A stretch of 64,000 bases of DNA from Streptococcus mitis SK579 (lineage in GTDB: Bacteria; Bacillota; Bacilli; Lactobacillales; Streptococcaceae): contig NZ_AJJL01000078.1 of assembly GCF_000257905.1 (NCBI RefSeq), positions 1 to 64,000 of the forward strand, written 5' to 3'. Within the stretch, counting starts at the first letter, position 1. Each line of letters starts with the position of its first letter. A program made the translations under genes and the position numbers. This document shows, piece by piece, positions 21,542 to 29,571 of this stretch. Below the pieces are notes generated by a model. The model was given only the letters and a program-made list of their open reading frames with translations. It had not been told where the DNA came from and ran no database searches.

Positions 21542-21922
21542 ATGACCTATTTGGAAAAATGGTTTGATTTCAATCGGCGTCAGAAAGAAATTGAAAGTCT
21601 CTTGGAAGAGACTATTGCCCAGCAGAGCGAGCAAAGTCTAACCTTGAAAGAGTTTTACCTGCTCTACTATCTGGACTTGGCTCAAGAAAAATCTCTACGC
21701 CAGATTGACCTGCCAGATAAGCTTCATCTAAGTCCGAGCGCTGTTTCTCGGATGGTGGCTCGTTTGGAAGCTAAAAATTGCGGTCTGCTTAGTCGCAGGT
21801 GTTGTGATCAAGATAGACGCTCTAGCTTTATCTGCCTGACAAGTGATGGGCAAAAAACACTGGCCTCTCTACGAAAGGCTGTCGAAGCAAGCTTGGAAAC
21901 TGGTTTGGATTTCTTGATTTAA
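21542..21922 (+). CDS. MarR-family transcriptional regulator
   Basis: 126 residues with a winged helix: LTLKEFYLLYYLDLA, then IDLPDKLHLSPSAVSRMVARLEAKNCGLLSRRCCDQDRRS (recognition helix and wing, about 60-98). The start at 21542 follows AAAGGAGATACT; a frame open from 21461 is the untranslated leader. Cysteines in the wing (CGLLSRRCCDQ) are unusual and could be redox-sensitive. The same palindrome flanks its own promoter and the one of the following DUF4649-trxA pair, suggesting a small redox regulon (inference). Confidence 0.88.
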   Translation: MTYLEKWFDFNRRQKEIESLLEETIAQQSEQSLTLKEFYLLYYLDLAQEKSLRQIDLPDKLHLSPSAVSRMVARLEAKNCGLLSRRCCDQDRRSSFICLTSDGQKTLASLRKAVEASLETGLDFLI

Positions 21923-21939
21923 GATGATTTTATAAAAAA

Positions 21940-21990
21940 GTTGCGTGCGCAATCATTTTTCTTGACATTCTCTTTTATAAGGAGTAAAAT
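21940..21990 (+). promoter_or_regulatory. Operator copy plus promoter of the DUF4649-trxA pair
   Basis: GTTGC-GTGC-GCAAT (21940-21953), nearly the same palindrome as at the MarR promoter, then TTGACA (21962-21967), 17-base gap, TAAAAT (21985-21990). The palindrome lies 8 bases upstream of the -35. Confidence 0.65.
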
Positions 21991-22021
21991 AAAGTCATCA
22001 TTAAACAAAGGAGTTTTAAAC

Positions 22022-22243
22022 ATGATTGAAATTACCTATCTAGATGCCAGCAAGAACGAAAGAACTGTAACTTTCGAATCTTATGAAGACTTTGATCGTT
22101 CACAACAAGCTTGCCTCATCGGCGTCGCAGACTACTACCCTGTCCAAAAATTAACCTACAACGGTCATGATTTGGACTACCATGGGACTTATGGAGATGT
22201 CTTCTTCTATCTCATGAAACAAGATTTAAGCCAATATAACTAA
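22022..22243 (+). CDS. DUF4649-family small protein
   Basis: 73 residues, MIEITYLDASKNERTVTF onward, with acidic and aromatic residues spread through and no membrane segment. It matches the small streptococcal DUF4649 family, function unknown. AAAGGAGTTTTAAAC precedes the ATG at 22022. It is followed 14 bases later by trxA, so the two share a promoter. Confidence 0.8.
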   Translation: MIEITYLDASKNERTVTFESYEDFDRSQQACLIGVADYYPVQKLTYNGHDLDYHGTYGDVFFYLMKQDLSQYN

Positions 22244-22257
22244 AAAGGAGAAATACA

Positions 22258-22572
22258 ATGGCAAAAGCAATTACAGATGCAACATTCGAACAAGAAACAA
22301 AAGACGGTTTGGTCTTGATAGACTTCTGGGCAACTTGGTGTGGTCCATGTCGTATGCAAGGTCCAATCTTGGATAAATTGTCTGAAGAACTTTCAGAAGA
22401 TGTCTTGAAAATCGTTAAAATGGACGTGGATGAAAATCCAAACACAGCTCGTGCTTTTGGAATCATGTCTATCCCAACTCTTCTCTTCAAAAAAGACGGC
22501 CAAGTTGTCAAACAAGTTGCTGGTGTACACACAGCAGAACAAATCAAGGCCATCGTTGCTGAATTGAGCTAA
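22258..22572 (+). CDS. trxA: Thioredoxin
   Basis: 104 residues, thioredoxin fold with the active site ATWCGPCRMQGP (about 28-39) and the cis-Pro motif MSIPTLLFKKDG (about 72-83). It reduces protein disulfides using thioredoxin reductase. Full length with a strong AAAGGAGAAATACA ribosome binding site. Confidence 0.97.
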   Translation: MAKAITDATFEQETKDGLVLIDFWATWCGPCRMQGPILDKLSEELSEDVLKIVKMDVDENPNTARAFGIMSIPTLLFKKDGQVVKQVAGVHTAEQIKAIVAELS

Positions 22573-22578
22573 TCACAT

Positions 22579-22610
22579 TAGAGACCAAGTACTTTCTTTG
22601 GTCTCTTTTT
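22579..22610 (+). terminator. Terminator after trxA
   Basis: AGAGACCAAG, loop, CTTTGGTCTCT, TTTTTT. Confidence 0.85.
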
Positions 22611-22619
22611 TCTTGCCCT

Positions 22620-22648
22620 TTGCCATTTTTCAAAAAATATGCTAGACT
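22620..22648 (+). promoter_or_regulatory. Promoter of the que operon
   Basis: TTGCCA (22620-22625), 17-base gap, TAGACT (22643-22648) with TGC just upstream (extended -10). It lies 16 bases before the riboswitch aptamer. Confidence 0.65.
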
Positions 22649-22663
22649 GTAGGTAGAATATTA

Positions 22664-22736
22664 CGATGTTTGGGACATGCCATCGCTAAAAAAAACCTCT
22701 ACTTGGTATTTTTTAGCTCCCTCAAGGGAGCTTTTT
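22664..22736 (+). promoter_or_regulatory. preQ1-I riboswitch with transcription terminator
   Basis: P1 pairs CGATG (22664-22668) with CATCG (22681-22685). Between them are 11 bases and a final C (22680), the same loop length and C position as in known preQ1-I aptamers, followed by an A-rich tail (22688-22695) and CCT, which can pair with the loop GGG as P2. The terminator is AGCTCCCT-CA-AGGGAGCT plus TTTTT (22715-22736). CTAAAAAAAACC (22686-22697) complements GGTATTTTTTAG (22705-22716), an antiterminator that ligand binding would break. The downstream genes make preQ1, which supports the call. Confidence 0.8.
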
Positions 22737-22773
22737 GCGTGCTCTGAACATTTCCCATTTTGGAAGGAGTACT

Positions 22774-23427
22774 ATGAAACGTCAATCTGCCTTGGTCGTC
22801 TTTAGTGGCGGTCAAGATTCTACAACCTGCCTCTTTTGGGCTAAAGAACACTATGAAACGGTCGAAGCTGTCACCTTTGCCTACGGCCAACGCCATCATC
22901 TCGAAATTCAAGTAGCTAGAGAAATCGCTAAGGAACAGGGTATTCGTCATCACATCCTAGATATGTCTCTGCTGGGGCAAATCACTGAAAATGCCTTGAC
23001 TTCTGATCTAGAGATTGAGCAAAAAGAGGGAGAGATTCCCAATACCTTTGTTGATGGTCGCAACCACCTCTTTCTGTCCTTTGCGGCTGTTCTTGCTAAG
23101 CAACGTGGCATTAAAGATATCGTGACAGGTGTCTGCGAGACAGACTTCTCAGGCTACCCCGATTGTCAAGATGTCTTTGTCAAATCCCTTAATGTTACCC
23201 TCAACCTTGCCATGGATTACGACTTTGTTATCCAAACACCTCTCATGTGGCTGGACAAGGCTGAAACTTGGGAATTAGCTGACCAACTCGGTGCCTTTGA
23301 CTATGTTCGTGAAAAGACCTTAACCTGCTACAACGGGATTATCGGAAGTGGCTGTGGAGATTGCCCAGCCTGCCATCTACGTCAACATGGTCTAGATGTT
23401 TATCTGTCACAGAAAGGAGAGGCCTAA
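22774..23427 (+). CDS. queC: 7-cyano-7-deazaguanine synthase QueC
   Basis: A 217-residue ATP-dependent ligase making preQ0 from carboxydeazaguanine and ammonia. P-loop [13 protein letters not shown] (about 8-20) and the C-terminal zinc site CxxxxxxxxCGDCPACxxR ([13 protein letters not shown], about 190-202) are present. TTGGAAGGAG precedes the ATG at 22774; an earlier ATG lies inside the terminator and is rejected. Its TAA overlaps the queD ATG (TAATG). Confidence 0.97.
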   Translation: MKRQSALVVFSGGQDSTTCLFWAKEHYETVEAVTFAYGQRHHLEIQVAREIAKEQGIRHHILDMSLLGQITENALTSDLEIEQKEGEIPNTFVDGRNHLFLSFAAVLAKQRGIKDIVTGVCETDFSGYPDCQDVFVKSLNVTLNLAMDYDFVIQTPLMWLDKAETWELADQLGAFDYVREKTLTCYNGIIGSGCGDCPACHLRQHGLDVYLSQKGEA

Positions 23428-23870
23428 TGTTTTTTGCACCCAAAGAAATCAAACAAGAAACTGGCGAGTCTCTTGTCTACAATCCTCACAGAACCTTGGT
23501 ATCAAAAGAATTTACCTTTGACGCTGCCCACCACCTCTTTCACTATGAGGGAAAATGCAAATCCCTGCATGGTCACACCTATCATTTGCAGATTGCTGTC
23601 AGTGGATTTTTAGATGAACGTGGCATGACCTACGATTTCGGAGATATCAAAGCTATCTACAAGAACTACTTAGAGCCCCACTTAGATCATCGCTATCTCA
23701 ATGAAACCCTGCCCTATATGAATACAACCGCTGAAAATATGGTTTACTGGATTTTCCAAACCATGAATCAAGAGTTACCAGATGAACGCGGTCTCCGTTT
23801 GGAATATGTTCGCCTCTATGAGACTCCGACTGCCTTTGCAGAGTTTAGACGGGAGTGGTTAGATGCCTAG
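23427..23870 (+). CDS. queD: 6-carboxytetrahydropterin synthase QueD
   Basis: A 147-residue T-fold enzyme making 6-carboxytetrahydropterin from dihydroneopterin triphosphate. The zinc His residues lie in FDAAHHLFHYEGKCKSLHGHTYHL (about 30-53), with Cys as catalytic residue and GMTYDFGDIK following. The ATG overlaps the queC stop by one base and its end overlaps queE by 8 bases, so translation is coupled throughout. Confidence 0.95.
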   Translation: MFFAPKEIKQETGESLVYNPHRTLVSKEFTFDAAHHLFHYEGKCKSLHGHTYHLQIAVSGFLDERGMTYDFGDIKAIYKNYLEPHLDHRYLNETLPYMNTTAENMVYWIFQTMNQELPDERGLRLEYVRLYETPTAFAEFRREWLDA

Positions 23871-24579
23871 GGAACGTGTCCTCAAACTACCAGTTTTGGA
23901 AATTTTTGGTCCAACTTTTCAAGGTGAAGGTCGTGCTATCGGGCAGAAAACCATGTTTGTCCGCACTGCTGGTTGCGACTACCACTGCGACTGGTGCGAC
24001 TCTGCCTTTACTTGGGATGGTTCTGAAAAACCAACTCGCATGACAGCTGACGAAGTCATTGCTGCCTTGGATAAACTAGGGAGCTACGACTATGTCACCC
24101 TATCTGGGGGAAATCCTGCTATCCTAGCAGCCAACATGGCCGAATTGGTCACCAAACTCAAGGAACGTGGTGTCACTCTGGCCGTTGAAACTCAAGGCTC
24201 TCGCTGGCAAAATTGGTTAAAAGATATTGACCAAGTCACCCTGAGCCCCAAACCTCCTTCATCAAAAATGGAAGTCAACTTTGAAACCCTTGACTTTATC
24301 GTTTCCCAACTAGATCCAGACAAGGTCACCTTTAAAATTCCAGTCTTTGATGATGCCGATTTGGCCTTTGCCAAAGGCATTCAAGAACGCTACCAACCAG
24401 ATGTTCTTTTCTTATCAGCTGGAAATCCTGAGCCCAAGGCCACAGGCAATATTATCCAAGATCAACTGGACCGTCTCAAAGAACTCTGGGAACGCATCGC
24501 TGCTGACGATAGTTGGGGCAATGTCCGCGTCCTTCCTCAACTCCATACCCTCCTCTACGACAACCAACGTGGTGTTTAA
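23863..24579 (+). CDS. queE: 7-carboxy-7-deazaguanine synthase QueE
   Basis: A 238-residue radical SAM enzyme that contracts the pterin ring to 7-carboxy-7-deazaguanine. The cluster motif is CDYHCDWCDS (about 33-42), with EIFGPTFQGEG before it and the SAM-binding LSGGNPAI (about 81). C-terminal sequence and length agree with the Gram-positive form. Confidence 0.95.
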   Translation: MPRERVLKLPVLEIFGPTFQGEGRAIGQKTMFVRTAGCDYHCDWCDSAFTWDGSEKPTRMTADEVIAALDKLGSYDYVTLSGGNPAILAANMAELVTKLKERGVTLAVETQGSRWQNWLKDIDQVTLSPKPPSSKMEVNFETLDFIVSQLDPDKVTFKIPVFDDADLAFAKGIQERYQPDVLFLSAGNPEPKATGNIIQDQLDRLKELWERIAADDSWGNVRVLPQLHTLLYDNQRGV

Positions 24580-24597
24580 AATTAGAAAGAAAAAATC

Positions 24598-25089
24598 ATG
24601 TCACAACAAGAAGAAATGAAAAACCTAAGCCTACTGGGCAACAAAGAAACCAACTACATTTTCGAGTATCAACCAGAAGTCCTGGAATCCTTTAACAATC
24701 GTCATGTGGAAAATGACTATTTCATCAAATTCAACTGTCCTGAATTTACCTCACTTTGCCCAATCACTGCTCAGCCAGACTTTGCGACGATTTATATTTC
24801 CTACATTCCTGACAAGCTCTGTGTCGAGTCAAAATCTCTCAAACTTTATCTCTTTAGCTACCGAAACCACGGAGATTTCCACGAAAACTGTATCAACACC
24901 ATCGGGAAAGACTTGGTCAACTTGCTAGACCCTCGCTATTTAGAAGTATGGGGAAAATTCACTCCTCGCGGTGGCATTTCAATCGACCCTTACTACAACT
25001 ACGGTAAGCCTGGAACCAAGTATGAAGGCTTGGCAGAACAACGCCTTTTCCAACACGACCTTTATCCAGAGAAAATTGACAATCGTTAA
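24598..25089 (+). CDS. queF: NADPH-dependent preQ0 reductase QueF
   Basis: A 163-residue type I (unimodular) QueF reducing the nitrile of preQ0 to the amine preQ1, the compound inserted in tRNA by Tgt and sensed by the leader riboswitch. The substrate Cys lies in [21 protein letters not shown] (Cys about 58) and the NADPH motif is [20 protein letters not shown] (about 79-98). Last gene of queCDEF; terminator follows. Confidence 0.96.
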   Translation: MSQQEEMKNLSLLGNKETNYIFEYQPEVLESFNNRHVENDYFIKFNCPEFTSLCPITAQPDFATIYISYIPDKLCVESKSLKLYLFSYRNHGDFHENCINTIGKDLVNLLDPRYLEVWGKFTPRGGISIDPYYNYGKPGTKYEGLAEQRLFQHDLYPEKIDNR

Positions 25090-25098
25090 ACTCATACA

Positions 25099-25137
25099 AA
25101 AAGCCCTGTTCCTCAAGATAAGGAGCAAGGCTTTTTG
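25099..25137. terminator. Bidirectional terminator between queF and the aquaporin gene
   Basis: AAAAAGCC at the left pairs with GGCTTTTT at the right through an interrupted stem, with A and T tracts for both directions. Confidence 0.8.
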
Positions 25138-25145
25138 ATTTTTAA

Positions 25146-25814
25146 TTATTCTTCAGTTCCAAGGAAGTTTTTTGCAACAAGGGCTGCAAGAACTCCACCA
25201 ACGATTGGGGCAAGGATAAAAATCCAAACTTGTTGAAGAGCTGCGCCACCTACCAAGACAGCTGGGGCCAAGCTACGAGCTGGGTTTACTGACAGTCCAG
25301 TGATGTTCAATCCCACAAGAATCATTGCCATCAATGACAAACCGATTACCAAACCAGCAATCGCGCCATTTCCCTTGCTTGCTGATGTCACAGTCATGAT
25401 AACCAAGACAAACAAGAAAGTTGCGATAACTTCAAACAAGAAACCACCAAAGACAGTGACTCCGTTTGCCAAGGCATTTTCACCAAGACTTGCAGTTGAC
25501 ATCCCTGAGTTAGCCAAGAGGAAGAAGACAGAAGCAGATGCCAAGAAAGCTCCAACTACTTGTCCAAGGATGTAGTTGACAAAATCTTTTGATGACAAAC
25601 GTTTGTTTACAAACATAGCAATCGAAACAGCTGGGTTCAAGTGAGCACCTGAAACAGTTCCGATTGAGTAAGCTGCAACTACGATTGCCAGACCAAAAGC
25701 AAGGGCAATTCCAAGGTGTCCAAGGCCTTCAACACCATTTCCAAAAACAACAGCTCCTGTCCCAATGAACACAAGCATGAACGTACCGATTAATTCAGCG
25801 ATAAATTTTTTCAT
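25146..25814 (-). CDS. aqpZ: MIP-family aquaporin / water channel
   Basis: 222 residues, six membrane segments and two NPA loops: SGAHLNPAVSIAMF (about 55-68) and SVNPARSLAPA (about 175). The short length and missing glycerol-facilitator insertions place it nearer AqpZ than GlpF, but selectivity is not certain. AAGGAGAAAGAAA precedes the ATG. Monocistronic. Confidence 0.92.
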   Translation of the reverse strand: MKKFIAELIGTFMLVFIGTGAVVFGNGVEGLGHLGIALAFGLAIVVAAYSIGTVSGAHLNPAVSIAMFVNKRLSSKDFVNYILGQVVGAFLASASVFFLLANSGMSTASLGENALANGVTVFGGFLFEVIATFLFVLVIMTVTSASKGNGAIAGLVIGLSLMAMILVGLNITGLSVNPARSLAPAVLVGGAALQQVWIFILAPIVGGVLAALVAKNFLGTEE

Positions 25815-25919
25815 TTTCTTTCTCCTTTTTTCAAAAACTAGGTACTAGTCTATCAAAAGTAGGAAAGGGTTTCAAGAAAATTGTTTGGAAAGTTTTTTGA
25901 AAATCTGACTCGCTTTTTC

Positions 25920-26711
25920 TTAGTATTGAAAAGACTGGATAGCTTGTTTCAAGTCATCTTGTAAACTATTTCTCTGGTCAAGTTGAACATAGACTTCCAA
26001 CAAACAGGATCTGAAGTTAGAAAATTTATAAAAATCTTCCCTTTCTTCTATCGGGAAATCAACAGTTTTTATCCAAGAAGCTACTTGCTCTTGCTCCAAC
26101 TTTCCTTGTAAAATAGGTTCATAAATCACTCTTGCTAAACGCCAATCCTCATCATCTGTAAAGCGAATCAAAATTCTTTTAAATAGTTGACCAAGTATGT
26201 CAAACACTTCATGAACTCTGTTTTTAGGAAAGTCTGGATGACAAACCACTTCTGTCAGCAAATCGGCTCCATGTGCAAAAGCGTGAACCCAACCATACCG
26301 ACTTGAAAAACCTGTCGTATCCTCTTCTTTTTCAAGATAATGCAAACCTTGATCGAGCATCGTATTTCTGATATTAGTTTGCAGCACTTGATAAAAAATA
26401 GAGTGTTCATTACCATCAGCTGATAAGAGATTTGCATAAATAAGTGCTCGAAAAGAGCGTTCAAGCGTTGAAGTTTCTGTCTTATCAATCTCTTTATCTA
26501 GACCACAATCAGAAACAATCCTAGCAGCGATAAACTGAAATTGTTCCTGTGTAAATAGCTCCTCCTGAATCCCCCTAGCAAAACTTGTAAAAACAAGGTC
26601 ATCACGAATTTCTGGAGAAGGATCTCCTAAATGATCAAGCAACCACTGGATTTCCTCCTGGTTATAATTTGGTTTTTCTTCTGCTATTTTTCTAAGTAAC
26701 TCTTGATACAT
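25920..26711 (-). CDS. DUF2785-family protein
   Basis: 263 residues from the ATG at 26711 (MYQELLRKIAEEKPNY), with AGAGGT upstream; an ATG at 26759 would run deep into the preceding gene. Rich in charged helices, no membrane segment, with repeated aromatic/acidic motifs (GWVHAFAHGADLL, TDDEDWRLARVIYEPI). It resembles DUF2785 proteins of Firmicutes, function unknown. It directly follows the HxlR regulator gene, so the two are probably one transcript. Confidence 0.75.
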   Translation of the reverse strand: MYQELLRKIAEEKPNYNQEEIQWLLDHLGDPSPEIRDDLVFTSFARGIQEELFTQEQFQFIAARIVSDCGLDKEIDKTETSTLERSFRALIYANLLSADGNEHSIFYQVLQTNIRNTMLDQGLHYLEKEEDTTGFSSRYGWVHAFAHGADLLTEVVCHPDFPKNRVHEVFDILGQLFKRILIRFTDDEDWRLARVIYEPILQGKLEQEQVASWIKTVDFPIEEREDFYKFSNFRSCLLEVYVQLDQRNSLQDDLKQAIQSFQY

Positions 26712-26722
26712 GGGCAATACCT

Positions 26723-27055
26723 CTACATTTCTAGCAACTTGATATAATCTAGACCCCATTTCTCGACAGCATCTAAAACAACTCTGAATTCCTGTCCCAT
26801 TTCGGTTAAGCTGTACTCAACTCGTGGTGGAACTTCGGCATAGACCTTTCGTTGAACAATCTTATCCTTTTCTAATTGACGGAGATGACGGGTCAAAATA
26901 GTTTGAGTAATCCCAGGCAATAATCTCTGCAATTCTTTAAATCGTTTGGTACCCGTACTCAACTGATAAATGATTACCAGTGCCCATTTCCCCGTTAAAA
27001 CCCTCTGCGTTGTCGCAAATGGACAAATACCATACTCACTCACTTTATTTGTCAT
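26723..27055 (-). CDS. HxlR-family transcriptional regulator
   Basis: 110 residues, winged helix with the family signature CPFATTQRVLTGKWALVIIYQL (Cys11 near the N-terminus, often redox- or electrophile-sensing), then RFKELQRLLPGITQTILTRHLRQLEKDKIV and the PPRVEYSLTEMG wing. It is divergent from an NTF2-like gene and a perfect inverted repeat lies between them. Confidence 0.92.
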   Translation of the reverse strand: MTNKVSEYGICPFATTQRVLTGKWALVIIYQLSTGTKRFKELQRLLPGITQTILTRHLRQLEKDKIVQRKVYAEVPPRVEYSLTEMGQEFRVVLDAVEKWGLDYIKLLEM

Positions 27056-27096
27056 AAAATATCTTCTTTCTATTTTTTTAAAAAAATTTATCTTTT

Positions 27097-27126
27097 AGTA
27101 TCAATAATAGTACCACTTTTGATACT
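27097..27126. promoter_or_regulatory. Inverted repeat, likely HxlR operator
   Basis: AGTATCAA (27097-27104) and TTGATACT (27119-27126) are perfect 8-base arms with a 14-base spacer, about 40 bases from the HxlR start and 80 bases from the divergent gene. Confidence 0.6.
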
Positions 27127-27205
27127 AGCTATCGAAAAAGTGTCTACTTGTTTTTTTGTTTGTAACTGTTACAATTATATCATAAAAAAGAAATGGAGAA
27201 TAGAT

Positions 27206-27595
27206 ATGTCAACAAACTTAGAAATTTTCAATGCTTATAACCAAGCTTTAATTGCTGGTGACTTTCCTGGTGTCTTTGAAACGATGGCAGACGATATTGT
27301 CTGGCATCAATCTGGTACTCATAGTATATCTGGTACAGTAGTTGGTAAGGACCAACTAGGACCTCACCTAGCTATATTTGCTGAGAAAACTAATGGAACC
27401 TTTAAGGTGATAACAAATTGGGTTTCTGACAATAAGGATTTAATCGCAGCCAATGTTACTTTTCTTGGAACACGTGCTGATGGTACTGAACTCAATATGA
27501 ACGGGATTGACCTCTTCCGTATTGAAGACGGAAAAATCAAAGAAGTTTGGCTCTTCTCTTCAGATCAAGCTGAAGAAGATAGCTTTTGGGGATAA
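27206..27595 (+). CDS. SnoaL/NTF2-like domain protein
   Basis: 129 residues, single cone-shaped NTF2/SnoaL-like domain: MSTNLEIFNAYNQALIAGD, FETMADDIVWHQSGT, and the final GKIKEVWLFSSDQAEEDSFWG. Members include isomerases and small-ligand binders; the catalytic role here is unknown. The ATG at 27206 follows AAATGGAGAATAGAT; the longer frame from 27119 covers the operator region. Being divergent from an HxlR gene it is the likely regulated target. Confidence 0.8.
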   Translation: MSTNLEIFNAYNQALIAGDFPGVFETMADDIVWHQSGTHSISGTVVGKDQLGPHLAIFAEKTNGTFKVITNWVSDNKDLIAANVTFLGTRADGTELNMNGIDLFRIEDGKIKEVWLFSSDQAEEDSFWG

Positions 27596-27599
27596 TTTA

Positions 27600-27758
27600 A
27601 AAGACCAGGACAAAAAATTTTGATTTTGGGAATTTTTTATTATAAATTTTTTAAAGCAATAGACTAGATAAAAAAGCGAACAAGACAGAATTCTGAGTAT
27701 CAGATAACTCGTTTTGTTCGCTTTTTATATTTAAGGTTAGACTTTTGTCCCAGACTCT
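27600..27758. repeat. Imperfect palindromic element with internal terminator hairpin
   Basis: AAAAGACCAGGACAAAA at the left end mirrors TTTTGTCCCAGACTCTTTT at the right end. Inside, AAAAAGCGAACAAGAC (from 27671) pairs with GTTTTGTTCGCTTTTT (to 27727), a strong terminator usable both ways. The terminal repeats suggest a small MITE-like unit; that is inference. Confidence 0.5.
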
Positions 27759-27764
27759 TTTAAT

Positions 27765-29561
27765 TTACTCCCCCAACTGGGCGCTGTAGGCGATAATCTG
27801 GTCAACTGTGTCTGACAAGAATTGGATAGTATCACGAAGTGGTTTATCTGTTGAAATATCAGCACCGATAATCATGGCTGACTCAAGTGGTGTCTTGCTA
27901 CCACCTGATTTGAGGAGATTGAGCCAGTCTTCAGCTCCAGTTTCAGAATGTTTCAGATGAAGATAACCAGCAGTCGAGATGACTAGTCCTGCCGAGTAAG
28001 TGTAGCTATACAAGCCCATGTAATAGTGAGCTTGGCGCATCCAAGTCAAAGCCGCATCATCGTCAATTTCAATGGCGTCGCCCCAGAAATCCGTCAAAAC
28101 TTCCTTCATAATGCTGTTTAGTTTGCTTGCTCCGAAGGTTTCTCCTTCTTCAATCAATGTATACACCTTACGCTGGAAGGCTGCTTCCAAAAGGTGAGTG
28201 ATAAAGTTATGGAAGTAGGTATCTGTCAAGCGGTGAGCAAGAGCGAAGCGTTTTTGACGTGGATCGTCTGACTGATTTTCTAAATAATCACTTAAAAGCA
28301 ATTCATTGAAGGTTGATGGCGCTTCGACATAGTAGGTCGACATGTGGGCATTGAAGTAACTTTGGTGATTGTCCGAGAAAATGAATTGACCAGAATGCCC
28401 GATTTCATGAATCAAGGTATAAACATCACTCAAACGACCTGTCCAGCTCATGAGGACATACGGATGCACACGGTAGGGATCAGCTGCATACCCACCAGAA
28501 TCCTTGCCACTATTGGCAGCGAAGTCCACCCAGCGCTCTTCTTGGTAACGAGCAACTTCCTGACAATATTCTTGCCCCAATGGTGCGACTGATTTCATAA
28601 CCAAATCATAGGCATCATCAATGCTAACCTCTGGATTAAGAGCACTGTCTAAGTCCAATTTCCAATCAGCAAAGGTCATCTTTTCAAGACCATTAACCTT
28701 GGCAACATGCTTGAGGTATCTCTGAGCAACGGGCGCAAAGTCCTTCATGATGAGGTCAATCTGACGATCAAACATGGCACGGTCCACTTCTTGCTCAGCT
28801 AGAAGATAGTCAAAGACTGAGTCATAGCCCTTCATATCTGCCAAGAGTTTTTCAGACTTGACTTGGGCTAAATAAGCTGCCGCAGCTGTATTTTGGTGCT
28901 TACGAAGTCCTTCTGAGAAGGAACGGAAGGATTTCTCACGGACTTCAGCGTTCTCATGGTTTTGGTAGAAATTCTCATAAGTCACAAAGCTGTTTTTGTA
29001 GGTCTTGCCATGAGCTTCAAAGTCCGCCATTTCGAAATCCCCAGCTCGCATCTTTGTGTAAATGTCCTGTGGACTGTAGAAAACTTCACCCAGATGGGTC
29101 AAAGCCTTCTCCACATCAGCCCCCAGATAGTGGGCTTTTTTGATTTTGGCCTGACGAATAGCTGCCGTCAAGTGAGGCAATTTACCCAAACGGTCTAAGA
29201 CTTCCTCATCAGCTTCCACCAAGGCATCGTCAAAAAAGGTCAAAGCTACACTAGCATCTGTTTCAAATTCCATCCCAGCTTGAGCAATATTAGCAAATTC
29301 GTCATTGCTATAGTCTGTCGTCTGAGGCATAAAGCCATAGTTTCCAATATGGCTCATCTGAATATAGATTTGTTCCAATTCCACAAATGCCTTTTCAAAA
29401 TCCTCAAAAGTGTGAAGATTGCCCTTGTAATCACGGCTAAACTGATTGATGTCTTCGCGAGCCTTCTCGATCGCACGTAAGAAATCCTCACGGTCTTGGT
29501 ATAGGGCTGTTAAATCCCAAAGTTCCTTCTCTGGAAATTCTGAACGGTGTTTTTGTTCCAT
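27765..29561 (-). CDS. pepF: Oligoendopeptidase F (M3 family)
   Basis: A 598-residue cytoplasmic zinc metallopeptidase cleaving 7-17-residue peptides. The zinc site HEIGHSGQF (about 390) with a downstream Glu in YVEAPSTFNELL (about 415) is intact, with a long helical N-terminal half typical of the M3B family. Full length. It follows rsmE by 10 bases and may be read from the prmA transcript. Confidence 0.96.
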   Translation of the reverse strand: MEQKHRSEFPEKELWDLTALYQDREDFLRAIEKAREDINQFSRDYKGNLHTFEDFEKAFVELEQIYIQMSHIGNYGFMPQTTDYSNDEFANIAQAGMEFETDASVALTFFDDALVEADEEVLDRLGKLPHLTAAIRQAKIKKAHYLGADVEKALTHLGEVFYSPQDIYTKMRAGDFEMADFEAHGKTYKNSFVTYENFYQNHENAEVREKSFRSFSEGLRKHQNTAAAAYLAQVKSEKLLADMKGYDSVFDYLLAEQEVDRAMFDRQIDLIMKDFAPVAQRYLKHVAKVNGLEKMTFADWKLDLDSALNPEVSIDDAYDLVMKSVAPLGQEYCQEVARYQEERWVDFAANSGKDSGGYAADPYRVHPYVLMSWTGRLSDVYTLIHEIGHSGQFIFSDNHQSYFNAHMSTYYVEAPSTFNELLLSDYLENQSDDPRQKRFALAHRLTDTYFHNFITHLLEAAFQRKVYTLIEEGETFGASKLNSIMKEVLTDFWGDAIEIDDDAALTWMRQAHYYMGLYSYTYSAGLVISTAGYLHLKHSETGAEDWLNLLKSGGSKTPLESAMIIGADISTDKPLRDTIQFLSDTVDQIIAYSAQLGE

Positions 29562-29571
29562 TTTCTTCCTC

